From: Bacteroidia bacterium
GTDB lineage: Bacteria > Bacteroidota > Bacteroidia > Chitinophagales > Chitinophagaceae
Assembly (NCBI GenBank): GCA_030427635.1
Contig: JAUIBA010000033.1
Location: 1-44,174, forward strand
DNA: 44,174 nt
Reading direction: 5' to 3'
Numbering within the stretch: the stretch's first letter is position 1; the number at the start of each line of letters is the position of its first letter. The notes beneath the pieces are model-generated. The model was not told the origin of the DNA, ran no database searches, and saw only the letters and a program-made list of their open reading frames with translations. Below are positions 15,118 to 23,139 of the stretch, piece after piece. The position numbers were made by a program, and so were the translations under genes.

Positions 15118-17718
15118 TTAAGGGTGTTGCTTCAGTACGTCACTTGGTGGGTAGCCAAATCTCTCAGTAAAGCAGCGCGTGAAATAGGATTGTGAGGTAA
15201 AGCCTGTAGCATAGGCAGTCTCTGTAATGTTGCTCTCACGCCGCAGTAATAGCTCCCTTGCCTTTTCCAGTCTTATGGTCTTTATCATTTCTGATGGTGA
15301 TGTCCCTGTCAGTGTCTTTATCTTTCGCTGAAAGTGACTTCTGTTTACATTCATCAGCTCAGCCATTTTTTCTACGGTGAAGCTGGCATCGTCTATATGC
15401 TCCAGTATCAGCTCATGGCATTTTTGTGTAAAAGGGTCAGTGTGTTGTAGCCGTTCGGTAACGGTTTCTTCGGTATTACTTACAAGGTCCTGATAGCGTT
15501 CTTTGTTGCGCTGTAGCAGTTGCAGCTGATTGGTAATCGTCTGTGCCAGTTCTGCCGGGCTGAATGGCTTTGCCAGATATACCTGTGCTCCTGCTGCCAG
15601 TGCCTCGTTGCGGGTGTGTTGTGCACCTTTAGCACTTAGCACTACTACTGGTATGTGGGTAGTAAGCTCATGGTTGCGTATATACTGCACCAGTGCTATG
15701 CCATCTTTACCGGGCATCATAAGGTCGGTCACTATCAGGTCAGGGAGTATTTTTTCTGCCATTTCAGCGGCAGTATTTCCATCACTTACCCCTGTTACTT
15801 TATAGCCGTTCTGTTGCAGCAGGGTAGTGTTAAATGCCAGTATTTCGGCATCATCTTCGGCCAGTAATATATGAGGGGCATCCGGTTCTGTAGTGCTGTC
15901 TGCGGTGCTGCCGGTGCTTCCTGCATATCTTAGCTGGCAGGTAACCGTAAATACAGCACCATTGCCGGGTGTGCTGTTTACTGTCACCGAGCCATTCATC
16001 AGTGTAGCCAGCTCTGCTGCCAGTGCCAGACCTATGCCGGTGCCTCTGGCTTTACTTTCAGAGCGGTAAAACCTGTCAAATATTTTTTGCTGTTCCTGCA
16101 CGGGTATACCGGGGCCACTATCCCATACTGTTACCGTTAGTGTTACAGAAGATTGTTCCCGTACAGTGGTGATATCTACTCCGGCATTGCCCCCGGCAGG
16201 TGTATATTTTATAGCATTACCTATCAGGTTGCCGGTTATTTTTTCCAGCGCATCTCTGTCAAAGAATGCCTGTATCTCCTGGTCATAGGTACAGGATAAA
16301 CTAATGTTCTTTTCTGCTGCCTGAGTCTCATATTGTCGCGCAAGATTTGCTACAAAAGAAACCGGGTCGCCAGCATGCTCCTGTAGTATGTATTTATCGG
16401 CATCTATTTTGGATATGTCCAGCATCTGATTTATCAGGTCATTAAGCCGTTGTGTATTTCTGGCGGCTGTAGCCAGGTGCTGTAGCTGTTCTTCATTCTG
16501 CACCTGCTGCTGTAACAGCTCTATAGGACCTTTTATCATAGCCAGCGGTGTGCGTATCTCATGTGCCACATTGGTAAAGAAACGTTCCTTTGCCTCTTCT
16601 ACCTTTTTGCGTAGCCTGCTTCTGAAGGTTACCCATACAAATGCAGCACCTCCCAGAGATATCAGTACAATGGCGCCAATGATAATGATAAGTATGGTAT
16701 TTTCTTTTTGTTTTAACTCCAGTTCCTGTTCCTGTATCGTGTGCCTCGCCTTGTCTGTTTCAAACTGTTTATCCAGTTTTATGGCATAGGCATTGATGTC
16801 TTCTTTGCTGAATGAGTCATTCATTGTTGCATACCGGTACAGATATTCGTAGGCATTGCTATAGTCTTTCAGGACCGCATATGCTTCGGCCATGGTGCCA
16901 TACACATGTGCCAGTTCACGCTTTTGACCGTATTTCGCTGCTGCTGATTCGGATAGGTGGTAATATTTTAATGCCTCCCGGTAGTCTTTTTTCTGAAAGG
17001 CAAAAAAGCCCAGGTTGAAGGTGACTTTGAACAGTTGTTGTTCATTCCCCAGTGCCTTCCATAGTTCATAAGCGCGCAGGTAGCATAGCCGCGCAGAGTC
17101 TGGCTGGTTTACCTCAGTGTAGTAAGCGCCCATATTCAGCTCATAGTATGCACGCATACTACTGTCATTGTTCCGGGCTGTTATTTCCTGTACTTTATCC
17201 AGTAGTATTCTGGCGCTGTCAAAATTTTCCAGTCGCTGATGACATACGGAAAGATTTATAAGATGGTTGCCCATACTGTCTATCCCGTATATGGATGAAA
17301 GCACATCAAAGTTTTTCTGATAATACTCTTTTGCCTTGATGCCATTGCCCTGTGCCAGATAGTAGTAGCCTAGTTCCCCATAGATAAATCCGGTTTCTTC
17401 ATTGTATTGGGTTTTGTCGCTGAGGCGTAGTGCTGCAAAGAAGGCCTCGGCCGACTCCTTGTCCCGTTTCAGTCCCAGTAGTGCCTTGCCTTTAAAGCGC
17501 AGGGCTTTAAGTTGTGATAGTGTATCCTTCTGTTGCAGTGCCTTTTCTATAGCCATGTCGGCATATATCAGGCCGGAGTCATATTCATGGGCATTAACTG
17601 CTGTTCTGGCATTTTGTACATATACTATACCTGTGTTTTGTGCATGTGCATGCCGCGCCGTCAGCATAGCTATTGGCCAGATGAAAGCTGCTGCGGTTCG
17701 CCGCAGGAAAAGTCGCAT
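15118..17718 (-). CDS. TPR-containing one-protein two-component sensor-regulator (HTCS-like)
   Basis: An 866-residue inner-membrane protein that combines sensing and transcription control. A signal peptide (ending ARHAHAQ) leads into about seven TPR-like repeats in the periplasm (about 30-330). One transmembrane helix follows (ILIIIIGAIVLISLGGAAFV), then HisKA with His386 in VAHEIRTPLAM, HATPase_c (NLIGNAIKY, DSGPGIP, GTGIGLAL), a receiver with Asp665 in IVTDLMMPGKDG, and a C-terminal AraC-type DNA-binding domain (ETAYATGFTSQSYFTRCF). Classical Bacteroidota HTCS proteins carry a beta-propeller sensor; here TPRs replace it. No SusC/SusD genes are adjacent, so it is not an obvious polysaccharide-locus regulator. 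The ATG at 17718 fits the signal peptide; a TTG at 17772 is less likely. Confidence 0.92.
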   Translation of the reverse strand: MRLFLRRTAAAFIWPIAMLTARHAHAQNTGIVYVQNARTAVNAHEYDSGLIYADMAIEKALQQKDTLSQLKALRFKGKALLGLKRDKESAEAFFAALRLSDKTQYNEETGFIYGELGYYYLAQGNGIKAKEYYQKNFDVLSSIYGIDSMGNHLINLSVCHQRLENFDSARILLDKVQEITARNNDSSMRAYYELNMGAYYTEVNQPDSARLCYLRAYELWKALGNEQQLFKVTFNLGFFAFQKKDYREALKYYHLSESAAAKYGQKRELAHVYGTMAEAYAVLKDYSNAYEYLYRYATMNDSFSKEDINAYAIKLDKQFETDKARHTIQEQELELKQKENTILIIIIGAIVLISLGGAAFVWVTFRSRLRKKVEEAKERFFTNVAHEIRTPLAMIKGPIELLQQQVQNEEQLQHLATAARNTQRLNDLINQMLDISKIDADKYILQEHAGDPVSFVANLARQYETQAAEKNISLSCTYDQEIQAFFDRDALEKITGNLIGNAIKYTPAGGNAGVDITTVREQSSVTLTVTVWDSGPGIPVQEQQKIFDRFYRSESKARGTGIGLALAAELATLMNGSVTVNSTPGNGAVFTVTCQLRYAGSTGSTADSTTEPDAPHILLAEDDAEILAFNTTLLQQNGYKVTGVSDGNTAAEMAEKILPDLIVTDLMMPGKDGIALVQYIRNHELTTHIPVVVLSAKGAQHTRNEALAAGAQVYLAKPFSPAELAQTITNQLQLLQRNKERYQDLVSNTEETVTERLQHTDPFTQKCHELILEHIDDASFTVEKMAELMNVNRSHFQRKIKTLTGTSPSEMIKTIRLEKARELLLRRESNITETAYATGFTSQSYFTRCFTERFGYPPSDVLKQHP

Positions 17719-17869
17719 TGTTGTTTCTTTCCGTTTCAGGGTGTAGAACAAAGGATAAAAATATTCCCGCAAATTTATTGCATATCAGTAACAGGTAGTG
17801 ATAATGATTCTGCCATTGAGCAACTATATACTGCATGCAGCAGTTGCATGTTAATTGGCATATATGCTG

Positions 17870-17877
17870 TAATTTTG
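17870..17877 (+). promoter_or_regulatory. Bacteroidota -7 promoter element for the glycosyltransferase
   Basis: TAATTTTG matches TAnnTTTG and ends only 7 bases before the ATG at 17885, so the transcript is probably leaderless or nearly so. Confidence 0.55.
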
Positions 17878-17884
17878 CACTCCC

Positions 17885-18808
17885 ATGAGTTATCCCTACA
17901 AGGTCTCTGCTGTAATCTGTTCCTACAACAGAGCCCGGTTTATTATTAATGCTGTGGAAAGCATTTTCGCACAGGATTATGACAGGAGCCTGTACGAAGT
18001 AATAGTAGTGGATAATAATAGCACTGACAACACTCAGGAGCTGCTGGAAGCATACAGGCAGCAACATCCCGGGTACAATTTTCGCTATTACATAGAAACC
18101 AATCAGGGGGTGGCATGGGCCCGTACCCGCTGCGCACAGGAGGCTAAAGGGGAAATAGTAGCTTACCTTGATGATGACTCTACAGCACAGCCGGGCTGGC
18201 TGGCATCAATTGCATCTTTTTTTGATGAGCACCCTGCGGCATGGTCTGTAGGCGGAAAGATAACGCCTCGCTTCCTCACCGGTATTCCTGATTGGTACTC
18301 TAAGTATTTCTTTGGTCTGGTAGGTAACTTTGATCAGGGACCCCGTGTAAAAAGGCTTACCGGTGCCAGATACCCATGTGGTGCCAATATGGCTTTCAGG
18401 GCAGAGGTTTTTAAAGAGATAGGTTACTTTAATACAGATCTGGGGCGTAAGGGAGGTGGTTTACTGGCTAATGAAGAAAAAGACATTTATCTGCGTATTC
18501 TGGCGCAGCATCATGAGGTGTATTATCTGCCACATGTAGAAGTGCTGCACAGCGTTGAGTCCAATAAATTTGACCGGAATTATGTGAGGCGGCATAGTAT
18601 GGGCATAGGTGGCGGAGAGCGGCTGCGCTTAAAGGGGCAGTCTGTAGCGCTTACTGTTAAGCTACTGGAGTATATAGCCAAATGGGGCTATGCCATTGCT
18701 TACGGAATTGGGTTTCTCATCCGTGGGCAGTGGAGTAAGTTTGTAATGCTGGAGCGTTTTCGCTGGTGGGTAATAATGGGGTTCCTCAACCCTGCCGGGG
18801 CAGGGTGA
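17885..18808 (+). CDS. Family 2 glycosyltransferase
   Basis: A 307-residue GT2 (GT-A fold) enzyme that transfers a sugar from a nucleotide donor. The N-terminal domain has VSAVICSYNRARFI, then VVDNNSTDNT and the metal-binding YLDDDS motif at about residues 95-100. A candidate catalytic acidic region is GGLLANEEKDIYLRIL at about 195-210, in the place of the usual ED motif. A hydrophobic stretch near the C-terminus (IAKWGYAIAYGIGFLI) suggests membrane association. The acceptor is unknown; surface polysaccharide or glycoprotein synthesis is likely. The gene stands alone. Confidence 0.9.
   Translation: MSYPYKVSAVICSYNRARFIINAVESIFAQDYDRSLYEVIVVDNNSTDNTQELLEAYRQQHPGYNFRYYIETNQGVAWARTRCAQEAKGEIVAYLDDDSTAQPGWLASIASFFDEHPAAWSVGGKITPRFLTGIPDWYSKYFFGLVGNFDQGPRVKRLTGARYPCGANMAFRAEVFKEIGYFNTDLGRKGGGLLANEEKDIYLRILAQHHEVYYLPHVEVLHSVESNKFDRNYVRRHSMGIGGGERLRLKGQSVALTVKLLEYIAKWGYAIAYGIGFLIRGQWSKFVMLERFRWWVIMGFLNPAGAG
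18789..18806. other. GC-rich palindrome overlapping the glycosyltransferase stop codon
   Basis: ACCCTGCC and GGCAGGGT are separated by only two bases and reach the stop codon. It could form a hairpin between convergent genes, but no T run follows in either direction, so a terminator role is uncertain. Confidence 0.3.
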
Positions 18809-18847
18809 GCAACAACAAATCACTATATCTTATTTAAAGCAGGGATG

Positions 18848-19891
18848 TTAGTCTATCGTCCAGGTTTCCTTTCCTGACAATAGCTTATCCAGATTACCAG
18901 GTCCTTTAACAGCTTTCATTTCCTGTATCTGTAACTGCATATCATCTTCGTATGTAGCTCGCTCACGTGCATAGAATACACCAAATGGGCGGGGAAAATG
19001 ATCGTCCTGACCAGGGTCGTCAAAAAATCTTACCAGCATCTGAGCTTTGAAGATGTCCTGCTCGTCATGTATCCACAGGTCATCTGCGCTATATCCTCCG
19101 TCTGCAAGGTTTACTATTTTAGGCTTGTATCCGTCCAGCAAAATACCCTTACCGGCACCTGCACCAAATATCAGTGGCTTACCGTGTTCCAGCATAAGGG
19201 TTTCCGCTGCACGTGAGCTTTTCTCTGTGAATATCTCAAAAGCGCCATCGTTGAATATGTTGCAGTTCTGGTATATTTCCAGGAATGACGTGCCATGATG
19301 CGCATTGGCGCGAAGCAGCATCTGTTGCAGATGTTTGGGGTCGCGGTCCATGCTGCGGGCTATAAAGCTGCCGTCTGCACCCAGTGCCAGTGCCATAGGG
19401 TTGAATGGATGGTCCAGACTACCCGCAGGGGTTGATTTGGTTACCTTATGCAGCTCTGATGTAGGGGAGTACTGTCCCTTTGTGAGTCCGTATATCTGGT
19501 TGTTAAACAGAAGTATGTTTACATTAAAGTTTCTGCGCAGCAGGTGTATGGTATGATTACCACCAATGCTCAGACCATCTCCATCTCCTGTTACTATCCA
19601 TACACTGAGGTCTGGCCGTGCAGCCTTCAGGCCACTGGCTATGGCTGTAGCACGTCCGTGAATGGAGTGCATACCATATGTATTCATATAGTACGGGAAT
19701 CTGGAACTGCAGCCAATGCCCGATACAATCACTATCTGTTCTCTCGGTATGCCTGTCTGCGGCAGTATCGTCTGCACCTGTTTCAGTATCGAATAGTCAC
19801 CACAACCGGGGCACCAGCGTACTTCCTGGTCGGTTGCAAAATCTTTCGCAGTCAGTGCAGGCGCTGATTGCGGTATTGCTGCTTCACTCAT
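18848..19891 (-). CDS. korB: 2-oxoacid:ferredoxin oxidoreductase beta subunit (KorB-like)
   Basis: A 347-residue beta subunit of a thiamine-diphosphate-dependent 2-oxoacid:ferredoxin oxidoreductase, most like the 2-oxoglutarate enzyme that makes succinyl-CoA and reduced ferredoxin. It has WCPGCGDY near the N-terminus, GIGCSSRFPYYMNTYGMHS, and the thiamine-diphosphate/Mg motif GDGDGLSIGGNH continuing to NNQIYGLTKGQ. The C-terminal tail is complete. The alpha subunit normally lies directly upstream in the same operon, but here the upstream gene is on the other strand and no alpha gene is found anywhere in the window. Confidence 0.92.
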   Translation of the reverse strand: MSEAAIPQSAPALTAKDFATDQEVRWCPGCGDYSILKQVQTILPQTGIPREQIVIVSGIGCSSRFPYYMNTYGMHSIHGRATAIASGLKAARPDLSVWIVTGDGDGLSIGGNHTIHLLRRNFNVNILLFNNQIYGLTKGQYSPTSELHKVTKSTPAGSLDHPFNPMALALGADGSFIARSMDRDPKHLQQMLLRANAHHGTSFLEIYQNCNIFNDGAFEIFTEKSSRAAETLMLEHGKPLIFGAGAGKGILLDGYKPKIVNLADGGYSADDLWIHDEQDIFKAQMLVRFFDDPGQDDHFPRPFGVFYARERATYEDDMQLQIQEMKAVKGPGNLDKLLSGKETWTID

Positions 19892-19899
19892 ATACCGTG

Positions 19900-19907
19900 C
19901 AAAGTTA
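19900..19907 (-). promoter_or_regulatory. Bacteroidota -7 promoter element for korB
   Basis: TAACTTTG on the minus strand matches TAnnTTTG exactly and ends 8 bases before the ATG at 19891, again giving almost no leader. Confidence 0.55.
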
Positions 19908-20011
19908 CTGCTTTAAGTGAATGGTATAAAAAATATGCTGGTTTCTGCCGGTTATTCATGTTTTTTGGAATATTGTTTACTTTTATAGACCACAAAAAGC
20001 ATTTCTGACTT

Positions 20012-20404
20012 ATGAAACTGATTTCCACAGTTGTAGCCTGTCTCGCAATATCCTGCGCTGTTCAGGCTCAGACTACCACCACAGCTAAAAGGAAAGTGCG
20101 AAAAAACGCCATTGGTGGTACAATAATGGATGCCCGCCATAAGCCGGTACCTAAAGTTCAGGCCTTTGTATACTTTGGTGACTCAGCAGTCAATGCTTCC
20201 GGCTATACAGATGCTTCCGGCTACTTTGAGACTAACTCCGTTATGCCGGGAACTTACGATTTACGTATTGTATACCCCAATGCCAACAGGTTAATTATCA
20301 ATGGTGTTACTGTAAAAGGGCTGAAAGTGTCCCGCGTATCTATAGCTACCGATATGCCTACTACAGACTCTACAGTATCTTACCTGGATGTAATAGAGAA
20401 ATAG
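20012..20404 (+). CDS. Small exported protein with a carboxypeptidase-regulatory-like domain
   Basis: A 130-residue protein with a signal peptide ending AVQAQ, a basic linker (AKRKVRKN), then a single beta-sandwich of the CarboxypepD_reg type: GGTIMDARHKPVPKVQAFVY, then TDASGYFETNSVMPGTYDLR. In Bacteroidota this domain is common at the start of TonB-dependent receptors but also occurs alone, as here. No catalytic residues are expected. It lies 57 bases upstream of a lipoprotein gene on the same strand and may be cotranscribed with it. Its function is unknown. Confidence 0.8.
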   Translation: MKLISTVVACLAISCAVQAQTTTTAKRKVRKNAIGGTIMDARHKPVPKVQAFVYFGDSAVNASGYTDASGYFETNSVMPGTYDLRIVYPNANRLIINGVTVKGLKVSRVSIATDMPTTDSTVSYLDVIEK

Positions 20405-20461
20405 CAGGATTTACCCGATGGCTTTCTGCCATTATTTCATCTGACTAAATGCACTATTTGT

Positions 20462-20851
20462 ATGATGCTAAAAGTTGCAGCCGTTGTTCTGTCTGGATTT
20501 ACTCTGTTAGAGGCATGTAGTGGTCCTCATATACAGATGGAGCAGGTAAACAATTATAATGACAGCATTCCTGTGGTGATACCGGGTATTGCCACTATTC
20601 AGACACGTATAGATGATAATGAGCACATGAGGCTTATACTGGGCTCTTCCTCATTATACAAGGCTTCGGAGGAGCAATTACAGCAATACGCTGTTAATGC
20701 CGGAGCTATTGCATTGCGTGTTTTGGGCAAGGATATCACTACCGGTACACTTATTATCACACAGCAGCAGGTAAATCATACCGAAAATCCATCCGACGGT
20801 CGCCTCATAGATATGAAAATTGATAGTCTGAAGGCTCTGTCTGCCCCATGA
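20462..20851 (+). CDS. Small lipoprotein, unknown function
   Basis: A 129-residue protein whose hydrophobic N-terminus ends in the lipobox LEAC with Cys19 as lipid site. The rest has no charged clusters or motifs I recognise. Two ATG codons in a row (20462 and 20465) are both possible starts. A weak promoter-like ACTATTTG sits directly upstream, and it may instead be read from the gene at 20012. Confidence 0.65.
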   Translation: MMLKVAAVVLSGFTLLEACSGPHIQMEQVNNYNDSIPVVIPGIATIQTRIDDNEHMRLILGSSSLYKASEEQLQQYAVNAGAIALRVLGKDITTGTLIITQQQVNHTENPSDGRLIDMKIDSLKALSAP

Positions 20852-20933
20852 CCCATACAAAAAACACTTGTATGTGAAATCATTTTATGTGTAATGCTGA
20901 CATACAGGTTAAATTATTTCAAAGGGAATTTAT

Positions 20934-20941
20934 TAGATTTG
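20934..20941 (+). promoter_or_regulatory. Bacteroidota -7 promoter element for the T9SS cargo gene
   Basis: TAGATTTG matches TAnnTTTG, giving a leader of about 80 bases before the ATG at 21027. Confidence 0.45.
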
Positions 20942-21026
20942 CCTGATTTTGTTACTTGCTTTCCGGCGGTTAATACCCCGGACTTAATCATTACTTAATA
21001 CAAAGGTTATTTTTAAACAACAGAAC

Positions 21027-23048
21027 ATGAGAAAAACTGTTTACTTGTCAGGCCTGCTTGCGCTTTGTTGCAGTCTCTTTGCAATTTCAGCAAGAGCTCA
21101 GGCGCCGGTAGTCACTACAAACCCCGTCTCCGACACTATTTGTCATGCAGGAACTGCATGGTTTCATGTAGAAGCCACAGGAACCACGCCGCTCTCATTC
21201 CAGTGGGAGTTCTCCACCGATGGTGGTACCACATGGGATACCACAGAAGATGGTACCGTATATCTGGGTACTTTCGATGATACACTTCAGGTAACAGGTA
21301 GCAGGTCAATGAATGGTACAACTTATCGTTGTCTTGTTTTTAATACAGATGGTTCTGATACTTCTGATGTTATCTCTCTTTCTGTAGATACATTAGCAGC
21401 TTCTATAACAGGTACTTCAATTGTTTGTGCGGGTAGCACTACTATGCTCAGCAATACTACACCTGATGGTGTATGGAGCGCTATGCATCCCGATACGCTT
21501 ACTGTAGATGCTGCAGGTCTGGTATCAGGTATAGGCTTCGGCGTAGACACTGTATGGTATACCGTTACTAACGAGTGCGGTATGTCATCTGCATGGGCTA
21601 CCGTGCGTGTAGATACTACTATGGTGCCTGCAATGATTACAGGTCCTTCACATGTATGCGTGGGCAACATGATAACGCTCATGAATACTAACGTTATCGG
21701 TACTCATTCATGGACTACAGGCATGACTGGTAATTCCAGCGTATCAGCATCAGGTGTTGTTACCGGCCTTATGTCAGGTATGGATACTGTTACGTACACT
21801 ATCACCAATGCATGTAACATGCTGGTGGCAACTAAAGAAATCACTATCGAAGTATTGCCTGCTGCTGGTACCATCACTGGTGCAGGTGCAGTATGTGCTG
21901 GTAGCTGGATTGGTCTTTCTTCTTCAGAAATGGGCGGTATCTGGTTAAGCGGTACGCCATCTGTAGCTGTAGTTAACAGCGCAGGTAATGTTACCGGTAT
22001 CGGTATAGGTACTTCTGCTATCTCTTATTATCAGTCAAACAGCTGTGGTGCAGCAATAGCTACACACATCGTTACAGTTGACATCGCTGCTGCTCCAATC
22101 GTAGGTAATGACAGTGTGGGTATTGACTCTACGCTTATGCTTACTAACATTGTTCCTGGTGGTATATGGTCATCTCTTGATGAAATGATTGCTACTGTAG
22201 GAAGCGCTTCCGGTACAGTTACCGGCATTGACACTGGTATTACAACTATCATGTACACTGTAACGAATACATGCGGAACAACCTCTTCTATCATCACAAT
22301 GAATGTAGGTGGTCTTCCTGATGCAGGAACACTTACCGGACCAGATACAGTATGTGTGGGTAGTACTATAACACTTACTCCTTCAGTAGCCGGTGGTACA
22401 TGGGTAAGCCGTCACGATACAATTGCTACTGTAGATGCTTCCGGTGTTGTTACTGGTGTTGAGCTGGGTCGCGATACGGTTGACTATTATGTTACTACAG
22501 CATTTGGCCGTTCACGTGTTACCAAGAGAGTATATGTAAATGATATACCAATGGTATCTATAGAAGCGCCTGCATCTGTAGCCCTGGGTGGTAACTATAC
22601 ACTTACTGTAACACCTACAGGTGGTGCATTTACAACCAGCAATCCTGCTATGACTCCACTTGTTGGTTATGGAGTATTTGTGGTTATTGATACAGGAACC
22701 TCTGTTTTCACTTATGTAGCTACTAACGGTTGTGGTAGTGTTACGGCCCGTGATACGGTACGTCTGGCAGGTGCCAGCAATGTGAAGTCTGTAGGTAATG
22801 CAGCATCAATGCTTAGCATCTTCCCTAACCCTACACAGGGTGCACTTAACATCAATATCACTACTGATGTTACGGAAGAGATTGTATTTACACTTACAAA
22901 CGTTGCCGGACAGAAGGTTCAGGAGTTTGTAATATCATCTAATACTACTGCGCCTATCAATGTAGAGCAGCCAGCGGGTGTGTACACGCTTACTGCCGTT
23001 ACAAAAGATGGTAACAGACACAGTGCGCTCATTACCGTAACCCGGTAG
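21027..23048 (+). CDS. T9SS-exported surface protein with Ig-like (Big_2-type) repeats
   Basis: A 673-residue secreted protein. A signal peptide ending SARAQ precedes an N-terminal Ig-like domain (about 28-120) with FQWEFSTDGGTTWD. About six repeats of near 75 residues follow, most starting ITG-x5-C-x-G and containing a pattern like AAGLVSGIGFGVDTVWYTVT, as in bacterial Big_2 domains. The C-terminus (about 590-673) is a type A T9SS sorting domain: LSIFPNPTQGALNI, TLTNVAGQKV and PAGVYTLTA. Such proteins cross the outer membrane through the type IX system and are released or attached to surface glycolipid. Lack of an enzymatic domain suggests adhesion or a structural role. A strong terminator follows. 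Confidence 0.9.
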   Translation: MRKTVYLSGLLALCCSLFAISARAQAPVVTTNPVSDTICHAGTAWFHVEATGTTPLSFQWEFSTDGGTTWDTTEDGTVYLGTFDDTLQVTGSRSMNGTTYRCLVFNTDGSDTSDVISLSVDTLAASITGTSIVCAGSTTMLSNTTPDGVWSAMHPDTLTVDAAGLVSGIGFGVDTVWYTVTNECGMSSAWATVRVDTTMVPAMITGPSHVCVGNMITLMNTNVIGTHSWTTGMTGNSSVSASGVVTGLMSGMDTVTYTITNACNMLVATKEITIEVLPAAGTITGAGAVCAGSWIGLSSSEMGGIWLSGTPSVAVVNSAGNVTGIGIGTSAISYYQSNSCGAAIATHIVTVDIAAAPIVGNDSVGIDSTLMLTNIVPGGIWSSLDEMIATVGSASGTVTGIDTGITTIMYTVTNTCGTTSSIITMNVGGLPDAGTLTGPDTVCVGSTITLTPSVAGGTWVSRHDTIATVDASGVVTGVELGRDTVDYYVTTAFGRSRVTKRVYVNDIPMVSIEAPASVALGGNYTLTVTPTGGAFTTSNPAMTPLVGYGVFVVIDTGTSVFTYVATNGCGSVTARDTVRLAGASNVKSVGNAASMLSIFPNPTQGALNINITTDVTEEIVFTLTNVAGQKVQEFVISSNTTAPINVEQPAGVYTLTAVTKDGNRHSALITVTR

Positions 23049-23074
23049 TAAGACACAGTAAATAATATCAGTAA

Positions 23075-23107
23075 ATGGCCGGTGATAATATTCGCCGGCC
23101 ATTTTTT
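23075..23107 (+). terminator. Rho-independent terminator after the T9SS cargo gene
   Basis: An 11-base stem with one G-U pair (ATGGCCGGTGA at 23075-23085 with the arm ending GCCGGCCAT at 23102) and a short loop is followed by a T run (TTTTTT at 23102-23107). Confidence 0.88.
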
Positions 23108-23125
23108 CTTGTAGCTGTTCGTGAA

Positions 23126-23133
23126 TATATTTG
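23126..23133 (+). promoter_or_regulatory. Bacteroidota -7 promoter element for the GT-C/TPR gene
   Basis: TATATTTG matches TAnnTTTG exactly. It covers the alternative TTG start at 23131 and ends 6 bases before the ATG at 23140, so it rules out the TTG and implies a leaderless message. Confidence 0.6.
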
Positions 23134-23139
23134 TCTGGC

